18,750 nt of DNA, from NCBI GenBank assembly GCA_029747585.1, contig JAPEVF010000710.1, forward strand, positions 4,173-22,922, given 5' to 3'. The DNA is from Pleurotus djamor. Its lineage: Eukaryota > Basidiomycota > Agaricomycetes > Agaricales > Pleurotaceae. Positions 9,611-16,788 of the stretch are shown piece after piece. A program made the translations under genes and the position numbers. The notes below the pieces were generated by a model, which worked only from the letters and a program-made list of their open reading frames with translations, was not told the origin of the DNA and searched no databases. Each line of letters opens with the position of its first letter. Within the stretch, counting starts at the first letter, position 1.

Positions 9611-9819
9611 CTGTATCATGATATGTATATTTATAAATTCCTTGATCTCCCAGGTCTTCATTATCTTCATTGTCTTTGTCACCGATGCGATTTATCGTGG
9701 GCACTACAAGGTGCCGAGGCTCCGCGTTGGCTAAGCCGGTACCCCACAGGACTTTAAATGGAGGAGCTGGTTGATCTTGATCTAAGCGTGTCCCCTCAAA
9801 CAATCATCCCTAGATCAAC

Positions 9820-11000
9820 ATGAGCCATTGCGAAGATTGTTTCAAGGGTCCGTGTCACACTCCATTTGATAGCTCTCCCACCGCTCATCGTTGTCGCTTC
9901 TCAGGCGTCAAGCATGATGGCACCCCTGAAGGTAAATTCGAGACACCTCTTCATTGTCTGCGATATCTCAACCGGAATGTCATAGGCGAATGGACCAAGA
10001 TAGGCGGCATTGACGCCTACGCGTCCACCCCCAAGGATGCCGATTACCCGAAGGATAAAGTCATCCTGTTTTTGACCGATATCTTTGGCCCACAACTCAT
10101 CAATAACCAAGTACGTGCATTCTGGTATAATCAAACGATATGACGGAGGTCCATCCTCTTTCTTTATTAGTTGTTATCAGACGCGTTTGCACGTAATGGG
10201 TTCAAGGTCCGTTTCATTAAACCTTTTGTGATAAACTTCAGGACGAGGTGTCTCAAAGTGTTTGCAGACCGTTGTACCCGACCTATTTGAAGGTGATCCA
10301 GTTCCAATCGAAGTCATGAGTGGCCAACCGGTACGTACCTTCGCACTCAACTTCAAGCTGCACAAATGTGATCACCTTTATATCGTAGTGGAACCGCGAA
10401 GAATGGGCTTCCAAACACAGCCCAGAACAAGCTCGGCCCGTAGTAGACAAGGTTGTGAATGCTCTCAAAGAGCAGAATATCACCACAATCGGGACTACCG
10501 GATATTGCTACGGAGGTATCAATACCCATTTCCTCCATGATCTTATTCATTTCATCGTCTGACACATTATGCACCGGTATAGCCAGGCTTGCATTCGATC
10601 TTGCCTTTGAAGGAATGCTGAATGTCGTGGTCGTCGCACATCCATCACGGTTGGTAATTCCGGATGATTTAGAGGTGCGTAGTGCAATAGATACGGCCGC
10701 CCCGCTCCATGTGTGACACAATGCAAGCCGTTGAATTGCACCTAGAAATACGCTCAAACGGTCAAGGCACCTCTCCTCATTAACAGCTGCACCACTGACC
10801 CTCAATTTCCCCTGGAGGCGCAAGCCAGAGCCGATGAAATCCTCGGGGAAGGTAAATTCGCTCCAGGGTACCTCCGCATGCACTGGGAAGGCTGCCGTCA
10901 CGGATTCGCTGTTCGTGGAGACTTGCAAGACCCCGCTGCTAAAACAGGGCTTGAGGGAGCATTCAAAGCCAGTGCCGATTGGTTCGCGACTCATCTTTAG
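9820..11000 (+). CDS. Dienelactone hydrolase family protein
   Basis: Cytosolic alpha/beta-hydrolase of the dienelactone hydrolase family (DLH; EC 3.1.1.45-like), which opens lactone rings such as dienelactone in aromatic catabolism; the true substrate in this group is usually unknown. Eight exons: 9820-9847, 9905-9931, 9986-10110, 10171-10206, 10268-10330, 10389-10515, 10583-10674 and 10746-11000, giving 250 residues, the normal family size, with all phases consistent. The N-terminus MSHCEDCFKG then HDGTPEG is typical of fungal members. The catalytic triad is visible: Cys in TTGYCYGAR (exon 6/7 junction), Asp in CTTDPQFP and His in EGCRHGFAVRG (exon 8). FARNGFK and VPDLFEGDPVP are further family blocks. 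Unspliced, the introns hide the gene: a 213-residue antisense frame over 10353-10994 is only its shadow. Confidence 0.97.
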
Positions 11001-11372
11001 CTCAAGCTTAACTGTGGTGGCTTATCATGTCAGTTGTTATTACCTCTTAGAGGTTGAATACGCGCACAGGTTTCATTGGATCGAAGCTTTTTGAGCCTTG
11101 AGGCTTATGAGTCGCTGTGATGGTGGGGTTTCCAAGCGCACGAGTCCGCGGTGCGTTTTGGCTTCCCTGCCTCAAGGTGAAGGTGAGGCTTTTTGTCGAG
11201 ACCATACATATACACTCGGCTGCGCTCTATACCCTAATCCCTCCCCAGTCAACCGTATTTCCGCAACCATTCAACAGCAGTCTCCCAGATAATTGTAATC
11301 TAGCAGTGAGTACTCCTTGCTCGTGTTTGGTGATATCTTGAAACTTGACTGGTTGCGGAATTTCCAGAAGTC
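11001..11372 (+). other. Intergenic region and 5' leader with intron for the next gene
   Basis: After the hydrolase stop no gene is seen. A TATA-like CATATACA lies near 11205. A good intron, donor GTGAGT at 11306 and acceptor TTCCAG ending at 11367 (62 nt), sits 5 nt before the ATG at 11373, so the next gene probably has an intron in its 5' UTR. A weak hairpin, AGCCT-TG-AGGCT, is at 11094-11105. Confidence 0.55.
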
Positions 11373-12464
11373 ATGTTTCGGTACGGCGAGCCTCTTGTTG
11401 GTCAAACACATCCATTTCCGCACCAAGATGGACGTCACCGTGGAGGACATCCTGGGGGCTGGGTCGACGAGTATCACGATGCCGAATACGAATACGACAC
11501 CTATCGTCAACCCTCTCCCTACCATGAACGAAATTACAACTACCCCCAAAGAAGCAGCCGCCATCCTACTCCAGAACCAATGAGTCGAATGGGCAGTTCT
11601 TCGGTATATTCTAATCAACACCTCCCTAGACGAAGTGGGACACCCTTCCCTGGGCGTGGATACGCCCCTTCACCGAATTACCATGCTTCGCCGCAGGGTT
11701 CATACCACTCCGACCGATCCAGCCGCTATCCCGAGGTGTATGGGCGTGGGTATGACATGTACAGTCGAGGGCAGAGACAGTGGCCAGGGCAAGACCCAGC
11801 GTACCCAACAGGCTATCCAGTCGGCTATGACCCACGATACCCTGAGCCTCATCCAGGCGCAGGTCGGATGGAGGGTTCATGGATCAGCGGCCAACGTCCA
11901 AGATCGTCGGGTGGGCACTCGTCACACCAGCGACCTCTGGGAGGTGGCCTATACCAAGACCAACAACACTTACCACCAGAAGATTACTATGAAGAAGAAA
12001 ATGACATTGAACACATCCACGACGCGCGTAACTCCCAGGTCAGAGGGCAATATATCAAACAAAGCGACGGCGGATTCCGCGTTTCCGAAGGGATAGGCAA
12101 TGAATATGAATTAGGCGGGGGTCCTGTTTTGAAGGGTGCCTACCCTCGTCAAAGGGGAACAAGCAAGATGGGCTACTCTGGTTCAGGGACTCGTCCCTTC
12201 GAAGATGATTCGGGATATGGATCGGACGAGGGTGAATCCTTGATTAGCGAGGACTGGGATGGGATGGGCAATGATCAAGCCAGATATCGACAAGAGCAGG
12301 GTGTACCCGCTCTTCCCGTTGTGGTACCAACGGGCAGTGGTTCGAGGTCGCATAGCTCAGGTGGATGGCACGGTCAGAGGATCTCAGGAGCCCCTTGGCC
12401 AGGAGGACATAAGCGACCCATGGGCGGGACAGGGGGAGGTAGATTTAGGGACGACTGGCGATGA
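11373..12464 (+). CDS. Intrinsically disordered Gly/Pro/Tyr/Ser-rich protein, unknown function
   Basis: Single coding exon, 363 residues, not recognised. The whole protein is low complexity: the first half is rich in Tyr, Pro, His, Arg and Ser (repeated short Tyr/Arg/Gly units such as YGRGYDMYSRGQ and GYPVGYDPRYPEPHP), the middle has an acidic block (PPEDYYEEENDIEHIHD), and the C-terminus is Gly/Arg-rich (KRPMGGTGGGRFRDDWR). There is no signal peptide, membrane helix or folded-domain motif. Residues 279-284 read DSGYGS inside an acidic Ser cluster, the form of a phosphodegron. The composition resembles RNA-binding or condensate-forming proteins, but no RRM or other RNA-binding domain is present. 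The start at 11373 is the first ATG after the leader intron. The length of the frame in GC-balanced DNA and the consistent composition support it as real. Confidence 0.75.
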   Translation: MFRYGEPLVGQTHPFPHQDGRHRGGHPGGWVDEYHDAEYEYDTYRQPSPYHERNYNYPQRSSRHPTPEPMSRMGSSSVYSNQHLPRRSGTPFPGRGYAPSPNYHASPQGSYHSDRSSRYPEVYGRGYDMYSRGQRQWPGQDPAYPTGYPVGYDPRYPEPHPGAGRMEGSWISGQRPRSSGGHSSHQRPLGGGLYQDQQHLPPEDYYEEENDIEHIHDARNSQVRGQYIKQSDGGFRVSEGIGNEYELGGGPVLKGAYPRQRGTSKMGYSGSGTRPFEDDSGYGSDEGESLISEDWDGMGNDQARYRQEQGVPALPVVVPTGSGSRSHSSGGWHGQRISGAPWPGGHKRPMGGTGGGRFRDDWR

Positions 12465-12936
12465 TTTTACCTTGCAGATTGAAAAAGGGATTGGCCCTAC
12501 CATTTCTAAACTTACGATTCATAACGAAGCAATAACGAACTTCGAAGTAGCTTTTAGAACGACGTATTAATGACTAATGACCATACACACAGCGACCAAT
12601 CCAACGAATGTGCTTTGAAATAGATTGGCCGAAGGATAGCGAAGGACTTGGCGCGACTGGAGGCCATATCAAAACTCAGGGAAGATACGACGAGCAATCA
12701 CAAAAATACCGGAAAAGGGAGAATTTCCTGTTTGCCAGCGCTTGGCTTTGTGGGCGCCATGAATTTCTTGACGTTGTGTTTGCCGATTTATTCCTTTTGT
12801 GGGAACTTTGAGTGCGGGGCACCGATCACACCCAATTTCCTCTGTTCCAATCCATCACCCGCGTCGGGCGTATATAAACTCGAACTCATGCCGCCATGAT
12901 CATCATCACCAGCCTCAGCATTTGCAGTCAACAAAC
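12465..12936 (+). other. Intergenic region with 3' UTR and next promoter
   Basis: About 470 nt without a supported gene. The left part is presumably the 3' UTR of the disordered-protein gene; the right part holds the TATA box and leader of the membrane-protein gene. Short open frames here are not credible. Confidence 0.5.
12871..12877 (+). promoter_or_regulatory. TATA box (TATATAA)
   Basis: A consensus TATATAA after a GC-rich stretch, 66 nt upstream of the ATG at 12937, well placed for a fungal core promoter with a short leader. A CAT/CAG-rich leader follows. Confidence 0.6.
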
Positions 12937-13550
12937 ATGTTCGCCGCCGCCGCCAACAACAACAACGACAACGCCCACGCATCCACTTCTCAGGCCGTAG
13001 CATTGCCTCTTCCTGCATCGACGCGTACGACGAGCACGCCGTCCAACCCCGTCAACAACTTTTTTGGCGGCAGCACGCGCCAAAGTCGACATGACCGCCG
13101 TCTTTCTGCTTCATCCATCGACGACGTCGACGAAGCACTACCATCATACCAAGACGTTGAAGCTCTCCCCCTTCCTGCATACTCTGAGTCGGGACACAGA
13201 GAGCCCGTCACATTAGCCATGTATCTCTTCAAATTTGGATTTTGTGAGTTGTTTCGTGTTTCTTTGCATTTGACTCGGTTTCTCATGCTTTTGCTCGTCT
13301 TCTAGTATTCCCGCCGTTTTGGATCCTCGGCGCACTCATCCTTGTATCGGATCTGAGTACGCCCACAAATGACGATGAAGACAACCTGTCGTGGCTGCCA
13401 GACAAGACGGAGGCGGAGCGGGAGGCCATCATGCAGAAGATGAGGAGCACCGAGTTGAAGTGGGCGAGGAGGTGTCTGTGTGCCCTGTTCGTCCTGTGCT
13501 CCCTCTTGCTGGCTGGCGGACTCGCGATCTGGATGGTCCTCAAATCTTGA
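12937..13550 (+). CDS. Small membrane protein with LPxY motifs and two helices
   Basis: Two exons, 12937-13243 and 13306-13550 (62-nt intron, phase 1), 183 residues. The N-terminal about 95 residues are low complexity (Asn, Ala, Ser, Thr) and cytosolic-looking, then comes EALPSYQDVEALPLPAYSE with two LPxY motifs. A first hydrophobic segment spans the splice junction (YLFKFGF then LFPPFWILGALILV), followed by a charged loop (WLPDKTEAEREAIMQKMRSTELKWARRC) and a second helix (LCALFVLCSLLLAGGLAIWMV) at the end. I recognise this layout from conserved uncharacterised fungal proteins. LPxY is a variant of the PPxY motif bound by WW domains of Rsp5/NEDD4 ubiquitin ligases, so an adaptor role is conceivable but not shown. 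The ATG at 12937 fits the TATA box. Confidence 0.85.
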
Positions 13551-13776
13551 AACCCGCCACCACACAACCACCACATCATTCATCCACACCCATTTACCGC
13601 CATTCGTTCAACCCACCATTCTGCCAATCCTTACCATTCGTTCACATCAACGCCAATCTTGTAATCCATGTATCGATAGCACTGTAATTTATGCATTATT
13701 TTTATGACAAACAGTCAATCCAAAGTCAAGTCAGGGGCATCGCTTTCTTAGCTGCGTACCAACATCTTAAATTTCA

Positions 13777-16103
13777 ATGAAGAACACCGATGATAACCAA
13801 GTTCGCGATCTATTCACTCTGCTCGACCAGACGTGTGGCCCAATAAATTACACGGCCGTACTTCCCAACGTTGAAGAAGGTCAATTCAGCGGGATCGACA
13901 CTTTCGTACAAGACGCAAACTCGGTTTCACAAGCTATTCACGATGAAAAAGAACCTGGTGGTATGCCATCTGCTTTTCCAAAGTTCAGTTTATCTCATAT
14001 GCCTTAGCTCGTATCATCTTCAAGCACACCAACCATGTTCACGCCCCTGGTCATATATCCGACACGAAAGCTCACCCCGACATTGCTGCGGCTCACGAGA
14101 AATACTGGTTCAACGCAAGCTCTGGCCTCGACAAACAGGATGCCGTCAAGGATCAAGTCTGGTGGCCTTTTGTCAGTCTCGCTGCCAACAGACGTTCTGA
14201 GGGAAAGGACGAAAAGGAGGCTTTGGACTCCCTTGACCTGCTCCTCCTATCTCGCCCCGATGTGCTCGGTGCCTTCGGTCTGTTGATAGACGAGGAATGC
14301 GTGCTACTGTATTTTGCTATTGGTGGATCTGGTTTCGACAAGTTCTCCTTTCGTTGGGGGACATTTTCTCTCCGCACGGCCATGGCCACGATGATCTACA
14401 CGCTTTACCATCCATGGACAAATCCATCCATATCGCTGATGGACTCGTTCGACTTTCGCAAAGGCCCCGCCACGTACGAGATCACATTCTCGACTGCCAT
14501 TGCCTTCAATGAAGACGAGCCACCAGCAGAAGCAGAAGACGGGATCCCCAAAGGTCTCCACGCAATCGAATGCCCTAGTTTCATCGTCAGAGCCGCACAT
14601 AGCACCGCTGGCACACGCACGCATGTTTTCGTGTTCGACACGGCCAACGCAGTCTCGGAGTGTCCTCGACTCTCTGGTCGAGAGCTCCGCGTGATCAAGA
14701 ACCAGCTCGTCAAAGAAAAGGACGGCCTCAAGTTCGAGCCTGATTTCTTCCGCCTCATACATGCTTCTCAACGCGTCCCAGGGGTGATCCCTATGACTTG
14801 CTATGAATACCGTCCGCGTGTCTTCCCCGATGGGCGACGGAAACGCCACGTACTATTGGCAATGGAGGTCGAGGGCCAAAAGTTTTCGCAGATAATGAAA
14901 CCTCGGGATATGCTTTTGGCATCATACAATACTCTCGAGAGTAAGAAGCATTGCCTCTCTGCCTCCGTTACGTCACTCACAATTCTATTCCACAGTCCTC
15001 CGTTTCCTCTACACAGAGCGCTCTATCCTTCACGGTGACCTCAGTCCAGGAAACGTACTATTCACCCTTCGACCTCAGTCCGATTTCAAGTCTAAAGACG
15101 ACTCAGAAGTGGAAGTTGGGGTTGGGCCGACATTTGCTTCATTCACGGTGCCTCGGCGCATCATGGAGGATCGTAACGGTAATTCTGAAGTAGCGTCAGC
15201 AACAGCCGATGAAACACAGCGACCACGGAAGTATGCATTTCTTATGTGTGCTGACGATGAAAGGTGTGTCTCCAGTTTGAGGCATTAGATGTGTGGGATC
15301 TGATTATTTTCTAGTCAAATCAATCCGGTCCCTATGGTCATCGACTTCAATCATGCCAAGGATACTGCGAAAGTGTCTAGGACGTCCCCGGAGGATGGGA
15401 TCACAGTTGAGTTCATAGGTCTTCAAGCTTCATGCTCTCCTCTTGGTTCTTACCGCATTCAAGGGCACTCCGATGTACATTGCGCGAACGCTTGAAGACC
15501 GGTCTCCAAACTTCCCGGCTAGTGGGATAGCTGTCGTAGAACCTGTCCCCAGCCCACACGGTAACTATTCCAACGAATTCGAGGAACGACTCGACCGGTT
15601 TGCTGGATCCTCCGATGAGTACAACCTTCGCCAGAAGGACCTCAGCTCCACGACCCGCTGGCAGCATGAGCTTTACCACGACGTGGAATCCGTGTTCTGG
15701 ATGATATATGTTTGGCTTTTTTTTCGCGCGTCCATCCGATCGCACTGCTCCATCAATCCTTGCTTCTAAGATCGTTTGGTCAGAGCTAGTCTGTCGTAGG
15801 GGTGCGCTTGTGACCGAACCTCCTGCCGACGCCTACCACCCCGTTTACAATGGCTTTCAGCCTCTCATTCGTTCCCTAACACACTACCTCAAAGTCGATC
15901 CGTATTGGTTTAAGCCCGATACTCCGCGACGTGACCCTGAATATGTTCTCGAATGCTTCCAACGTATTATCCATGACTTCCTCCTGCAGAACTGGAATCA
16001 AGATTTCCTGAAGACTGACAAGTCGGACCAAGATCGCGAAGTTCAACCGGATTATTGGACCGGTCATTCACCCAGGACTACCGCGACTGCCGGGTCTCAG
16101 TAA
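13777..16103 (+). CDS. Fungal-type protein kinase (FunK1-like), one frame break
   Basis: Member of the FunK1-like kinase group (Pfam Pkinase_fungal), expanded in Agaricomycetes; targets unknown. Exons: 13777-13960, 14008-14940, 14996-15263, 15315-15405 and 15464-16103, all with GT-AG introns of 45-58 nt. With one T removed from the T8 run at 15717-15724 the product is 704 residues. The catalytic loop reads LHGDLSPGNVLF (HGD..N in place of HRD), the metal-binding motif is IDFNHA (DFN in place of DFG), the activation segment begins ITGTPMYIAR, and YHDVESVFWMIYVW matches the conserved D-x-ES-x-x-W helix. These variants are normal in this group. The fourth intron uses a GTTGAG donor at 15406; the closer GT at 15419 is out of phase. 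The C-terminus ends inside a retroelement fragment (TGHSPRTT tail), so the natural end may be replaced. Confidence 0.85.
15717..15724 (+). other. T8 run with one-base frame break in the FunK1-like kinase
   Basis: Upstream frame reads ESVFWMIYVWLFF; the frame that continues the kinase homology (ARPSDRTAPSILASKIVW) is one base later. Seven T instead of eight restores a continuous exon. In the frame as given, translation stops at 15767-15769, removing the C-terminal lobe. Confidence 0.75.
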
Positions 16104-16331
16104 TTGTGGCAAGTGTGGAGGCCAGGTTGAGACGGTTGAGCACCTTGCCATGCGGTGTGGGGCTTACAGGGATGAACGGCGCATGCTGCGAGCTACTAGG
16201 CGGGACGGGATACGACCTCCCTACGGAGGATGCTGGCGAACCCAAAGTGCGTTGGAGCACTGGCCAGATGTGTGCAGGTGACGAAGCGGTTGACGTGGGA
16301 CTGCGGACGCGACGAGGAAGCAGCGCGGTGA
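16057..16331 (+). mobile_element. Decayed 3' coding fragment of a LINE-type (non-LTR) retrotransposon
   Basis: Read across three frames, the segment gives the C-terminus of a LINE polyprotein: TGHS then FTQDYRDCR, then CGKCGGQVETVEHLAMRC with a C-x2-C-x8-H-x4-C zinc knuckle (C at 16105 and 16114, H at 16141, C at 16156), AYRDERRML, and finally LANPKCVGALARCVQVTKRL to a TGA at 16329-16331. The TGH motif and the trailing Cys/His knuckle with a following Y-R-x-x-R block are typical of the end of fungal LINE ORF2 after the RT/RNase H part. Frame changes between blocks show it is dead. It overlaps the last codons of the kinase gene on the same strand. The 5' limit is uncertain, and no poly(A) tail or target duplication was found. 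Confidence 0.65.
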
Positions 16332-16788
16332 TTGGTTGAGAACACATACGCTACTCACCGGGCGGTCTGCCCTAATACTTATTTTACTATACGCAACTGC
16401 CATCCAAGGCACCTACGACACTGGCCACACCTTTACACACGCAGTACAGTACTTACATGAGCGGATCGTACATAAGACCCCTCCAACATACGGCACGGCT
16501 GGGAAGGAGGTTGAAGATGTATTCAAAAAAGAGCCCAGTGATATAGATAAGTAGCCACCTCGCAGCTTCGCCGACACGCGACACTCAGAAACGTCGATCT
16601 CCGCCTCCTGACTATACGATTCTATGCACAAGCGGTATAATCGCGGTACGTTTAAATCCTCTCTCGAACTCTTGCACGAATTGACACAGAAATTAAAATA
16701 CAGATGGTTGCTAAGAAACTATATGATGGTTGATGCATTGATGGTGTGGATATATGACAAGGTTCTAAAGAGATTATCAGAGAACACA
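16332..16788. other. Region between the retroelement relic and the formin 3' end
   Basis: About 460 nt. A 72-codon frame (16336-16554) with a hydrophobic start has no ATG, so it is not called. The right half is AT-richer and is probably the formin 3' UTR. It may include more decayed element sequence, but I cannot identify any. Confidence 0.4.

Noticed and set aside
10353..10994. 213-codon open frame on the minus strand
   Set aside because: It lies opposite the last three exons of the dienelactone hydrolase, which are confirmed by catalytic residues and consistent phases on the plus strand. The antisense frame has no recognisable motif.
11635..12096. 153-codon plus frame within the disordered-protein gene
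   Set aside because: Alternate frame of a low-complexity gene; composition-driven, and the 363-residue frame is longer and has a supported start.
14304..14849. 181-codon open frame on the minus strand
   Set aside because: It is antisense to the large second exon of the FunK1-like kinase and shows no motif.
16336..16554. 72-codon plus frame with a hydrophobic, signal-peptide-like start
   Set aside because: The frame has no ATG (it opens with TTG), and no splice junction linking it to a start codon was found.
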